The position numbers were made by a program, and so were the translations under genes. A stretch of DNA of 35,286 nucleotides from an uncultured Schlesneria sp. (GTDB lineage Bacteria; Planctomycetota; Planctomycetia; Planctomycetales; Planctomycetaceae), in contig CAILLA010000286.1 of the NCBI GenBank assembly GCA_903834925.1, positions 1-35,286 of the forward strand. Reading direction: 5' to 3'. Below the pieces are notes generated by a model. It did no database searches and had not been told where the DNA came from. It saw only the letters and a program-made list of their open reading frames with translations. This document shows positions 7,746 to 16,022 of the stretch, piece after piece (position 1 is the first letter of the stretch; each line of letters begins with the position of its first letter).

Positions 7746-8714
7746 ATGATTGAATACAACAGGTACAGTTGGTGGAAGACCACTTTTTCATGGCGCGGAA
7801 CGGCATTATCCAGGGTTGCTGGACGAGTACTGCTCTTTACGTGTTACGCATGCATCGTCCAGCTTGCATATAATGCGGGTGTGGGGTTTGGGCTGTTTGA
7901 GCATGTTTTTGGGATTGATCCCGTCGCACACTCGGTGCTTGGATCACTCCTTGGGTTTCTCATTGTTTTTCGGATGAATGCATCCAACGCGAGATTCTGG
8001 GAGGGACGGAGCAGTTGGGGGCAGATCATCAATTCCAGTCGGAATCTTGTTCGAGTTGGCAGTGAATACAGTAACGAAGGTCAAGAACTCGCAGGACTTG
8101 TGACGGGCTATGTGATCTGTCTCAGGCGGTCGCTTCAGGGATTGAGAGACACCGAAGAGACGGAACTTTACTTGTCGGACGACGTCCGGGAATGCGCAGA
8201 AACCTTCGGTAATCCCCCAACGGGAATCACCGCAGCAATCACATCATGGATTGCAGAGAAGTATCGCGCAGGTGTTTTTGATGCGGTAGTCCTTCGTCAA
8301 CTTGAAGAAAGTTTGTCTAAAATCGTTGATGCACAAGGGGCTTGTGAAAAGATTCAGAAGACGCCACTACCGTTTGTCTATGTCGTGATGGTTAAGCAAT
8401 TGATCGTCGCCTATCTTCTCACGTTACCGGTTGTATTATGTGAACGCTGTGGTTGGTGGTCGCCCGTGTTAATGACCGTTGTCTCGTTAGGACTGTTTGG
8501 GATGGAAGAAGCAAGTGTGGAAATCGAGGATCCGTTTGGAACCGACCATAATTGTCTCGACATGCAGGCGTTTACTTTGACGATCGCTCGTGACGCCGGT
8601 CAGCTTGCCCGACGATCTGTTAAGCGTGCAATGAAAGTTGAATCGACTGCAGGCTATTCGCCGTCAGACTTTCATCACTCGTCGACGACGTCGTACGAGT
8701 CGGTGCAGCAATAG
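7746..8714 (+). CDS. Bestrophin-like (UPF0187) membrane protein
   Basis: 322 aa. It matches the bestrophin/UPF0187 family of pentameric anion (in bacteria also reported cation) channels. The N-terminal YSWWKTTFSWRGTALSR is followed by a membrane helix near residues 25-45 and the conserved segment VFRMNASNARFWEGRSSWG near residues 74-92. Two further hydrophobic segments lie near 215-260 (VYVVMVKQLIVAYLLTLPVV and SPVLMTVVSLGLFGMEE). EDPFGTDHNCLDMQ at about 263-275 is the family's conserved acidic motif. The ion carried cannot be inferred. A 157-bp gap separates it from the SDR gene, so it probably has its own promoter. Its stop codon overlaps the AGGAG of the next gene, suggesting co-translation. 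Confidence 0.85.
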   Translation: MIEYNRYSWWKTTFSWRGTALSRVAGRVLLFTCYACIVQLAYNAGVGFGLFEHVFGIDPVAHSVLGSLLGFLIVFRMNASNARFWEGRSSWGQIINSSRNLVRVGSEYSNEGQELAGLVTGYVICLRRSLQGLRDTEETELYLSDDVRECAETFGNPPTGITAAITSWIAEKYRAGVFDAVVLRQLEESLSKIVDAQGACEKIQKTPLPFVYVVMVKQLIVAYLLTLPVVLCERCGWWSPVLMTVVSLGLFGMEEASVEIEDPFGTDHNCLDMQAFTLTIARDAGQLARRSVKRAMKVESTAGYSPSDFHHSSTTSYESVQQ

Positions 8715-8723
8715 GAGTTTCTA

Positions 8724-10733
8724 ATGTCCAGTTCTAAAACATTGAAGTGGGCTATGGCGAGCCTGTTCGCAATCGCGAGTCCTCTGTGGGGTGCAGAGCC
8801 ATCGTTGCAATCCGATGGTCGGGTGATTCCTGAATTCCAATTGACTGACGCTTTGGGGACCGTGACGAAAGTCGCGGAGCAAACGAAGAAACAGTTGACT
8901 GTAGTTTGTTTTCTCGGGACGGAATGTCCGCTCGCCCGTTACTATGGGCCGCGCTTGAGCGGCATTGCGACCGAGTATGCCTCGCAGAATGTGCGGATTA
9001 TCGGTGTAAACAGTAATTCGCATGACTCCCAGGATGATGTCACGGCATTTTCCAAAGAGTTTGGAATCTCGTTTCCGATCCTCAAAGATCCCGGTAACAA
9101 AATTGCGGACTTGTTTGGTGCGCGTTATATGGCTGAGGTTTTTGTGCTCGACCAATCCTTAACCGTCAAATACTGCGGTCGAGTCGACGATCAATATCAG
9201 CCGGGAGTCGCTCGCGAGAAGCCGACACGGGATGACCTGAAGATTGCACTCGATCAGTTATTGGCGGGAAAGACTGTCGAAGTTCCACGAACCGAGACGA
9301 CAGGGTGCTTGATTGGCAGAATCAAAACACGTGTCAATGCGTCAGCCTCCGTTACCGACGTCACATTTTGCAATCAGGTCTCACGGATCTTAAATCAACA
9401 TTGTGTCGAGTGTCATCGTCCGGGTGAGATCGGCCCGTTCTCGTTGACCGATTATGACGAGATCACAGGATGGGGTGAAACGATCATCGAGACGGTGGAT
9501 GCCGGCCGAATGCCTCCCTGGCACGCGAATCCGAAGTATGGTCATTTCCAGAATTCGCGACAGATGCCGGATACGGACAAGCAAGTGCTGCGGGATTGGG
9601 CCAAAGCGGGCATGCCCTATGGTGAGAAGTCTGATTTACCCAAGCCACAGGAATATCAATCGGGTTGGCAATTGGCTCGACAGCCGGATCTTGTCTTGAA
9701 GATGCGCGATCGACCTTTCCACGTTCCAGCGACAGGAACCGTCGAATATCAGTACTTTGTCGTTGACCCGCACTTTGAAGACGACCGCTGGGTCTCTGGA
9801 TCGCAGGTGATTCCGGGAAATCGAGCGACCGTTCACCATTGCATTGTCTTTGTTAGACCGCCCGATGGAACGGACGTACGAGGGGTGGGGTATCTGAACG
9901 GTTACGTCCCCGGACAAAGAAGTGCCAGCTTCCCATCAGGATACGCACGGAAGGTCCCAGCGGGTTCCAAATTTGTCTTTCAGATGCACTACACACCGAA
10001 TGGTGTCGAGCAGACGGATCTGACTCAAATTGGTATGACATTCATCCCAGAATCTGAAGTGACCCATGAGGTGTTTACTCTGATTGGGATTGATCAGGAG
10101 TTTGAGATTCCGCCGGAGGTCTCGGACTTTCCTGTTCACGGCAAAGTTGGCTGGTTTCCGAAACGTGCCGAACTGCTGGCCATCGTTCCTCACATGCATG
10201 TCCGAGGAAAAGGGTTCCAGGTCACAAGCGTCACCGGCGAACAGACAGAAATCCTGCTCGATGTACCACGGTATGATTTCAACTGGCAGCATGTGTACGA
10301 GTTGTCGAAGCCGATAAAGCTTGATCAGATCGATCAAATGGAGTTCACAGCCCGATTCGATAATTCGAAAAACAACCCGGCGAACCCCGATCCGTCTCAG
10401 ACCGTGACATGGGGCGATCAGACGTGGGAAGAAATGGCGATCGCGTTTTTTGAAGTGTCTGAACCCCGAGACGGTTCGACGGAGCCAGAGCCACGGCGGA
10501 ACAAGCAGAGGTTGATTCTGAAGGACATGGAAAAAGAAGAAACGCAATCCGTTGAGGCTTTTGTCGACGAATTCTTTCAGAAGTTCGATAAAAATCGCGA
10601 TGGAACCGTCGAACCTCACGAAACGTCGTTGGCCTTTCGCAAGTTCGGTTTTCGTAGTTACGATGAGAATCAAGACGGAAAGTTGAGTCGCGACGAAATC
10701 CGCTCGGCGGCACAACGACGGCAGAAACGGTAA
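8724..10733 (+). CDS. Secreted redoxin / cytochrome c / copper monooxygenase-like / EF-hand fusion
   Basis: 669 aa with four recognisable parts. A signal peptide (to about AEP at residue 25) leads into a thioredoxin-fold AhpC/TSA-like domain (about 30-180) with a single cysteine in GTECPLARYY (C68). A CVECH haem-binding motif follows at C227, C230, H231, with ..RPGEIGPFSL after it. A copper type II ascorbate-dependent-monooxygenase-like region comes next, with the histidine pairs HHC near 371 and HMH near 492. Two canonical EF-hand loops, DKNRDGTVEPHE near 622 and DENQDGKLSRDE near 647, close the protein. It should act outside the cytoplasmic membrane in redox chemistry; the substrate is unknown. 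AGGAG at 8713-8717 gives good spacing to the ATG, and the gene is likely co-transcribed with the bestrophin gene. Confidence 0.88.
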   Translation: MSSSKTLKWAMASLFAIASPLWGAEPSLQSDGRVIPEFQLTDALGTVTKVAEQTKKQLTVVCFLGTECPLARYYGPRLSGIATEYASQNVRIIGVNSNSHDSQDDVTAFSKEFGISFPILKDPGNKIADLFGARYMAEVFVLDQSLTVKYCGRVDDQYQPGVAREKPTRDDLKIALDQLLAGKTVEVPRTETTGCLIGRIKTRVNASASVTDVTFCNQVSRILNQHCVECHRPGEIGPFSLTDYDEITGWGETIIETVDAGRMPPWHANPKYGHFQNSRQMPDTDKQVLRDWAKAGMPYGEKSDLPKPQEYQSGWQLARQPDLVLKMRDRPFHVPATGTVEYQYFVVDPHFEDDRWVSGSQVIPGNRATVHHCIVFVRPPDGTDVRGVGYLNGYVPGQRSASFPSGYARKVPAGSKFVFQMHYTPNGVEQTDLTQIGMTFIPESEVTHEVFTLIGIDQEFEIPPEVSDFPVHGKVGWFPKRAELLAIVPHMHVRGKGFQVTSVTGEQTEILLDVPRYDFNWQHVYELSKPIKLDQIDQMEFTARFDNSKNNPANPDPSQTVTWGDQTWEEMAIAFFEVSEPRDGSTEPEPRRNKQRLILKDMEKEETQSVEAFVDEFFQKFDKNRDGTVEPHETSLAFRKFGFRSYDENQDGKLSRDEIRSAAQRRQKR

Positions 10734-10742
10734 GCTACCGTT
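10726..10742 (+). terminator. Possible intrinsic terminator overlapping the stop codon
   Basis: AACGGTA (10726-10732) pairs perfectly with TACCGTT (10736-10742) around a 3-nt loop, followed by CTTCAGTTTGT. The TAA stop of the fusion gene (10731-10733) is inside the hairpin. The stem is short and the T run interrupted, so this may be weak or only attenuating before the RND gene. Confidence 0.35.
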
Positions 10743-10801
10743 CTTCAGTTTGTCGTTGTGAACCGCGATTGATTTGATTCAAAGCCGCATCGGAAAAACG
10801 T

Positions 10802-13198
10802 TTGTCGATTTCTCATAACTTTGGTCGTTCCACTGCCTGGATTGTTGATCGCCCGATCTGGTCTATCCTGTTGCTGATCGTGATCAGTTTGATCGCCCTT
10901 GTTGGCTACTTTGATCCAGATCGTGTGAGGAACGTCTTTGTACCTCCGGCTATCCAAGAAGTGGTGGCTGAGCCGACTGTTAAAGAAACGGAGGAGGAAC
11001 CGAAGCCGGTCAAGAAACCAAGGCCGGATGTTGAGGCATTAGACCTTACCCGTTCCGATGCGATTCTGGTGATCGAGTCTGACGACGTCTTTACCCCGGC
11101 TGGTGCCGAGGCTTTGCGACAGATGGTGAAATCGCTCGAGTTATTGCCTTATATCCGAAGTGTGCTATGGATGGATCGTGTCCCTCCATTAAATATCTTT
11201 GGTTTGCGAGAGCCTCTCTTTCCAAAATCGAAGGCCTCTGCGGCACGATTTGCTGCCGCAAAAGAGCATGCTCTTAGTAACCCATTAGTGAAAGGACAGT
11301 TATTATCGCCAGATGGTCGGACATTGATCGTCCTGGTCAATTTCGACTGGCTTTACGTGACCAGTGATGAGGATTGCACAACGAACCTCAGGAAGACCGC
11401 AGAAGCGGCGTTGTCTGAGAACCCTGATGTGCATTTCACCGTTGGGGTAACTGGTAATGTTCCGATCCGGCTGACGATGGAACAGACGCACGAGCGAAAC
11501 AATCTCAAGTTTCGGATCATCGGATATGGCGTCGTCCTGATCATGGCAGCAATCCTGTTTCGGGGGATCGTTTCTGTTGTTATCGTGTCACTAGGCCCTG
11601 CCTTGGGTATCTTCTGGACGATCGGTTTTCTCAACTTTTTCAAGTTGCAAGACAATCCGTTTAACGATGTGGTCCTTCCGGTAATGCTCAGTCTGGTTGG
11701 CCTGGCAGACGGCGTACACATGATGGTCCAGATCCGAAGGTTCCATGCTTCTGGAATGAATGAACGGATTGCCGCGAAAGCTGGGTTAGAGGAAGTGGGG
11801 CTGGCGTGCTTTCTGACGTCGATCACAACGAGCATTGGATTCTGGTCGCTCTCACTGGCTCAGCATGTCATCGTACGCGAATTTGGCTGGAGTTGTGTGC
11901 TAGGGGTGTTGCTGACGGTCATTGCAATTTTGCTCGTGATTCCACTGGCCTATTTTTCTCCACCTGCCACGTTCTTTAGAAAGATCTTCAGTCGGAAGAT
12001 CTTCGGCGTTCGCTTGGAACCAACGGGACAGCAAGAAGGGTTTATCGAGAAGCATCTGCATCGTGTGACATCGCTGGTTGACCTGGTTTTGAAGTGTCCA
12101 AAACCTGTGGCCTGGATCGGAATCGCGGTCACATTGACTTGCGCCTTGATTGCCTTACAGCTGAGACCCGATGAACGACGGTCGAGCTTCTTACCGGAGG
12201 GGAAAGAAGCAACGAAAGTCCTGCATCAGATGGACCGAGCTATGGGTGGTCTTGAGTTTTCCGAAGTGCAGATCCGCTGGTCGGACAAGCAGCAGTCGGA
12301 CTCGGCCGAGGTCCTCAAAGTCATTGTTCAGGTCGACGACTTACTCAAGTCAGAACCGCTGATTGGAACGCCAATCTCGATCCGAAGTCTGCTGGATGCT
12401 CTCCCTGGTGACAGTCCCACAGAAGGGCGGGCTTCGATGATTGAATTGTTGCCACCTCCCCTTAAGCGTGCGTTTTATAACCCTGAAGGCCAATTCGCGA
12501 CGGTGACATTTCGCGTGCTGGATATCGGGATTGCGCAATACAGTCCGGTCTTCCAGCGAGTCGAGGCAGAGCTGTCAAAAATGATGGTCGAGCACCCTGA
12601 CTTCCAGCTGAATCTGACAGGTTCTGCAATCTGGCGATGGCGTGATCTTTATCGAATTGCCCTCGATCTGGGATCTAGTCTTGGCAGTGAGACGATCATT
12701 ATCATCTGTGTGCTCGGCGTTGTTTTTCGCTCAGTCCGTTTAGGTCTGATTGCGATGATCCCGAATATCTTTCCGCTCGTGATTTGTGCGACGTGGATGG
12801 TCTTCACAGGTCAGCCGCTTGAGATCGTCACTGTTTGCTGTTTCACAATTTGCCTGGGAATTGCTGTGGATGATACAATTCATTTCCTGACCCGGTTCCA
12901 GGAAGAGTTGCCGCGTTCAACGAGCCGCAAGCAAGCGATTCGGGCGACGTTCGAGGCGGTGGGAACATCGATGCTGATGACGACCATGGTTCTTGTAGCG
13001 GGCTTCACCACTGTCACGTTCAGCGACATGCGGGACCAGCGTATTTTTGCGAGCATGGGGGTCATGACGATGCTGACTGCGATGATCGGGGATCTTGTGA
13101 TCCTGCCGGCAATCCTCGCTCTGTACGCCCTCCCCGCACCAGGTGAAACTGATGGCAGCTTGGTGCGTGGGATCGATTCGCCGACGACCGGATCGTGA
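10802..13198 (+). CDS. RND superfamily / MMPL-type membrane protein
   Basis: 798 aa, arranged as two repeats of one helix, a large periplasmic loop and five helices, as expected for RND/MMPL transporters. The first helix is at about 18-38; extracytoplasmic loops follow at about 40-235 and 465-620. Clusters of helices follow each loop. The conserved acidic transmembrane motifs are present in both halves: GLADGVHMM near residue 300 and GIAVDDTIHFLTRF near 688, which in this superfamily carry the proton-relay aspartates. Starts at TTG 10802 after a weak GGA. Planctomycetes have many such stand-alone exporters, and hopanoid or lipid transport is one family role, but no substrate can be assigned. 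No membrane-fusion or outer-membrane partner is next to it. Confidence 0.88.
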   Translation: MSISHNFGRSTAWIVDRPIWSILLLIVISLIALVGYFDPDRVRNVFVPPAIQEVVAEPTVKETEEEPKPVKKPRPDVEALDLTRSDAILVIESDDVFTPAGAEALRQMVKSLELLPYIRSVLWMDRVPPLNIFGLREPLFPKSKASAARFAAAKEHALSNPLVKGQLLSPDGRTLIVLVNFDWLYVTSDEDCTTNLRKTAEAALSENPDVHFTVGVTGNVPIRLTMEQTHERNNLKFRIIGYGVVLIMAAILFRGIVSVVIVSLGPALGIFWTIGFLNFFKLQDNPFNDVVLPVMLSLVGLADGVHMMVQIRRFHASGMNERIAAKAGLEEVGLACFLTSITTSIGFWSLSLAQHVIVREFGWSCVLGVLLTVIAILLVIPLAYFSPPATFFRKIFSRKIFGVRLEPTGQQEGFIEKHLHRVTSLVDLVLKCPKPVAWIGIAVTLTCALIALQLRPDERRSSFLPEGKEATKVLHQMDRAMGGLEFSEVQIRWSDKQQSDSAEVLKVIVQVDDLLKSEPLIGTPISIRSLLDALPGDSPTEGRASMIELLPPPLKRAFYNPEGQFATVTFRVLDIGIAQYSPVFQRVEAELSKMMVEHPDFQLNLTGSAIWRWRDLYRIALDLGSSLGSETIIIICVLGVVFRSVRLGLIAMIPNIFPLVICATWMVFTGQPLEIVTVCCFTICLGIAVDDTIHFLTRFQEELPRSTSRKQAIRATFEAVGTSMLMTTMVLVAGFTTVTFSDMRDQRIFASMGVMTMLTAMIGDLVILPAILALYALPAPGETDGSLVRGIDSPTTGS

Positions 13199-13247
13199 TA
13201 TCTTCGCAACTTCGACGAGTGCTTTGTCAAACTTCTGAATTAGGATG

Positions 13248-13304
13248 CCACTGTATGACCGTCTTCGGACATGCAGTGGGCTCTTCGATTGCCTCGAAAA
13301 AGAG
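13248..13304. terminator. Two consecutive hairpins between convergent genes
   Basis: 13248-13279: a 10-bp stem with one G-U pair (CCACTGTATG with CATGCAGTGG), an A-A mismatch, then CCG/CGG capped by TCTT. 13281-13304: CTCTTCGA pairs with TCGAAAAAGAG, with two bulged A residues. They lie between the ends of the RND gene (plus) and a DUF1501 gene (minus), where a bidirectional terminator is expected. No clear T tract follows. Confidence 0.5.
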
Positions 13305-13345
13305 AAGCCACTGCCTGGATTAAGTCTTGGCTGCGTCGAATAGGG

Positions 13346-14710
13346 CTATCCGACAAGTTCAGGGATTGGGCGGTGACTGTCGATGAGATAGCGGGGGCGA
13401 CCCGCCGGGTCACGAACGGTCGTTGAGTCGAGATCGATGCCGAGGTTATGGTAGAGGGTTGCCAAGACTTCGCCGTAATGGACAGGACGTGTCTGGGCGG
13501 ATTCGGCCAGCCGGTTCGTTGATCCGATCACCTGGCCTGTTTGCATTCCCCCACCAGCCAGAAGTGCGCAACTGACTTGAGGCCAATGGTCACGTCCCCC
13601 GGCAGGATTAATCCTGGGTGTCCTCCCGAACTCGCCCCATGCCACGACGCTGACATCATTGGAAAGTCCACGGTCATGCAGGTCGTCCACCAATGCGGTG
13701 ATTGCCTGATCGAAAACAGGTAACACTTTACGGGCATTCACAAAGTTCGCACCGTGCCAATCAAAATCGGCAAACGATACTGTCACACAGCGGACGCCAG
13801 CCTCGATCAATCGGCGAGCCACGAGGAACCGCGAGACCAACGCTCGATAGCCCAAGTTTGAGTACGGGAGGATCTTGTCGTCGTCGGTTCCATAGCGGGC
13901 ACGGACTTTGGGGTCTTCACGATCCAGATCGAGAGCCTGCATCACGCGGCTGGATGTGAGTACGTCGAGGGCTTGCTCGACATGAGTTTCGAATCCTCCC
14001 ATCTGTCGCCAGATGTCGGACTCATGTCGAAAGCGATCGAATGAGGTCAAAAGTGCTCGACGATCATCGATGCGTGGCAGCAGGCTTTCTTGCAGCTGCA
14101 TATTGGCTCGCGTTTCGCCGTCAGGCCGAAACGGCTGGTGCGCTGAACCAAGGAAACCTGGCCCTCCCACGTTATATGGTGAATGCTGCATGATCTCGGA
14201 AAGATCGGCGACTGCCGGGACAGCTCGGTGCGTCTGCCCTTGTACCGCTGAAACGAGAGAGCCAAAGTGAGGAGCGCCCCCTTGAATCTTGTTTCCATAC
14301 GGTGCGCCCGTGACACACAATGTCGAAGCATGCGCGCCGTCGGAGCCGACCAGCGACCGAATGATTGAGAAACGGTCCATTCGTTGTGCCAATCGAGGCA
14401 TCAATTCACTGATTTGAATTCCATTTACCGACGTTGCGATCGGATCAAACTCGCCGCGAACTTCGACAGGAGCATCTGGCTTCAGGTCATACATGTCCTG
14501 ATGGGGTGGCCCGCCCGGCATGTATATCATGATCACGCCTCGGTGGCCGGACGAGGTTGTGGATGCCGTACGTTCGCCTGGCAACGATTCGGCTTGCATC
14601 AGTCGAGGAAGGGACATGCCGCCGATATACAGCCCGCCCACTTGAAGAAAGGATCGCCGAGTTAAGCGATCACAAAACGACGAAAGCCGTGAACCAGTCA
14701 GTGTCAGCAT
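13346..14710 (-). CDS. DUF1501 family protein, Tat-exported (third copy, solitary)
   Basis: 454 aa. Twin-arginine motif TRRSFLQVGG (residues 17-26) and a following hydrophobic run. DUF1501 hallmarks: IYMPGGPPHQDMYDLKPDAP near residue 62, SFADFDWHGANF near 310, GEFGRTPRINPAGGRDHWPQ near 365-384. A GAGG six bases before the ATG supports the start. Unlike the other copies it has no PSCyt/PSD1 gene beside it: downstream it converges on the RND gene, upstream it is divergent from the hydroxyproline operon across 242 bp. The PSCyt/PSD1 partner, if any, must be elsewhere. Substrate unknown. Confidence 0.92.
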   Translation of the reverse strand: MLTLTGSRLSSFCDRLTRRSFLQVGGLYIGGMSLPRLMQAESLPGERTASTTSSGHRGVIMIYMPGGPPHQDMYDLKPDAPVEVRGEFDPIATSVNGIQISELMPRLAQRMDRFSIIRSLVGSDGAHASTLCVTGAPYGNKIQGGAPHFGSLVSAVQGQTHRAVPAVADLSEIMQHSPYNVGGPGFLGSAHQPFRPDGETRANMQLQESLLPRIDDRRALLTSFDRFRHESDIWRQMGGFETHVEQALDVLTSSRVMQALDLDREDPKVRARYGTDDDKILPYSNLGYRALVSRFLVARRLIEAGVRCVTVSFADFDWHGANFVNARKVLPVFDQAITALVDDLHDRGLSNDVSVVAWGEFGRTPRINPAGGRDHWPQVSCALLAGGGMQTGQVIGSTNRLAESAQTRPVHYGEVLATLYHNLGIDLDSTTVRDPAGRPRYLIDSHRPIPELVG

Positions 14711-14952
14711 TTACAACCTCACGGGTGGAAACAGGACTTTTTTTCCAAGTGTGATGATACATCAACATTCGCTTACTGGAAATAGGTCGGCCCTTCGACT
14801 GAGTTAACGACAGTGATGGCAAGGTCGAGATAAAAGCCTCGGTACGTGGGACTTTCACGGATTCTTTAAGCCTTCACTCACGCAAAGCCACGTCGACGCC
14901 TTACAATGAGGCGGCATTGATTTTGAAACAATAACGCAGCGATGGGTGTATT

Positions 14953-15960
14953 ATGAGTGAATCCTTCGTCGGTAGCCGAGTTCGGGTCATTGACTCGCAT
15001 ACCGGTGGCGAGCCGACGCGTGTTGTGATCGAGGGAGCTCCTGATCTTGGAAGCGGGTCGATGGCGGACCGGCGAATTCGGTTTCGGGACTTGTTCGATT
15101 CGTTTCGATCGGCGGTGGTGAATGAGCCTCGTGGTTCGGATGTGATTGTGGGTGCACTTATTTGCGAACCAGTTGATCCGAGCTGCGTCGCTGGCGTGCT
15201 GTTCTTTAACAATGTCGGGCCCCTCTGGATGTGCGGTCATGGAACGATCGGCCTGGGAGTGACACTTGGGCACCTCGGCCGAATTGGTAAGGGGACTCAT
15301 CGATTCGATACGGCGGTTGGTCCCGTGACGATTGACTATGACGGTGCGAACGGCGTCAGCTTTGAGAATGTCCACAGCTATCGATTTGCCAAAAATATGT
15401 CGGTCGATGTGGAAGGATTGGGCATGGTCGTTGGCGACATTGCGTGGGGAGGCAACTGGTTCTTCCTTGTTGACGCGGCATCGTTACCGGCGAGCCGTCG
15501 GCGTGTGACTGATGGCGGAGCAACAGGAACCTTCGGGCTTGGCGATATTGAAGAATTGACCGACATTGCCTGGCGAATCCGGCAGGCTCTGGAGCAGAAC
15601 GGCATCACAGGGGCCGATGGGGGTGAGATTGATCACATTGAATTATTCGGCCTTCCGGGTGATCCCAAAAATCACAGCCGCAACTTTGTTCTTTGTCCGG
15701 GGCGTGCCTATGATCGATCACCGTGTGGAACGGGAACATCGGCGAAGCTTGCGTGTCTGTTTGAGGACGGCAAGTTGAAACCGGGTGATGTCTGGAGACA
15801 AGAGAGTATTCTAGGAAGTGTTTTCGAAGGATCAGTTCGTGTTGAAGGTGGTAAGATGATCCCACGAATTACGGGCACGGCGCACATCACAGCCGATGCC
15901 ACACTGATACTCGATCCCAGTGATCCATTCCGGATGGGAATTCGTTCCCAGCATAGCTAG
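14953..15960 (+). CDS. 4-hydroxyproline 2-epimerase (proline racemase family)
   Basis: 335 aa, a cytoplasmic proline racemase superfamily enzyme that would convert trans-4-hydroxy-L-proline to cis-4-hydroxy-D-proline. Both catalytic cysteines are visible: C94 in MCGHGTIG and C258 in [11 protein letters not shown]. This two-cysteine form separates epimerases and racemases from the hydroxyproline dehydratase branch, which has Thr at the second site. The opening [14 protein letters not shown] is a family signature. The neighbouring D-amino-acid dehydrogenase makes hydroxyproline a better substrate guess than proline. The gene is first in a likely three-gene operon and starts in the 242-bp divergent region shared with a DUF1501 gene. 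Confidence 0.88.
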   Translation: MSESFVGSRVRVIDSHTGGEPTRVVIEGAPDLGSGSMADRRIRFRDLFDSFRSAVVNEPRGSDVIVGALICEPVDPSCVAGVLFFNNVGPLWMCGHGTIGLGVTLGHLGRIGKGTHRFDTAVGPVTIDYDGANGVSFENVHSYRFAKNMSVDVEGLGMVVGDIAWGGNWFFLVDAASLPASRRRVTDGGATGTFGLGDIEELTDIAWRIRQALEQNGITGADGGEIDHIELFGLPGDPKNHSRNFVLCPGRAYDRSPCGTGTSAKLACLFEDGKLKPGDVWRQESILGSVFEGSVRVEGGKMIPRITGTAHITADATLILDPSDPFRMGIRSQHS

Positions 15961-16008
15961 CCCGTTGTCCATTCCAGTTACCGAATCGTTATTGAAGGTT
16001 TGCGATCC

Positions 16009-16014
16009 AAGGAG
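16009..16014 (+). promoter_or_regulatory. Ribosome binding site upstream of a displaced start
   Basis: AAGGAG is followed by an ATG at 16018 that reads only ATG AGT TGA, and by the in-frame TTG at 16023, 8 nt from the site. Its spacing fits the TTG. Confidence 0.6.
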
Positions 16015-16022
16015 ACTATGAG

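Noticed and set aside
9936-10715. 259-aa minus-strand frame inside the redoxin/monooxygenase fusion
   Set aside because: Antisense shadow with arginine- and phenylalanine-rich composition; the plus-strand gene has clear domains throughout.
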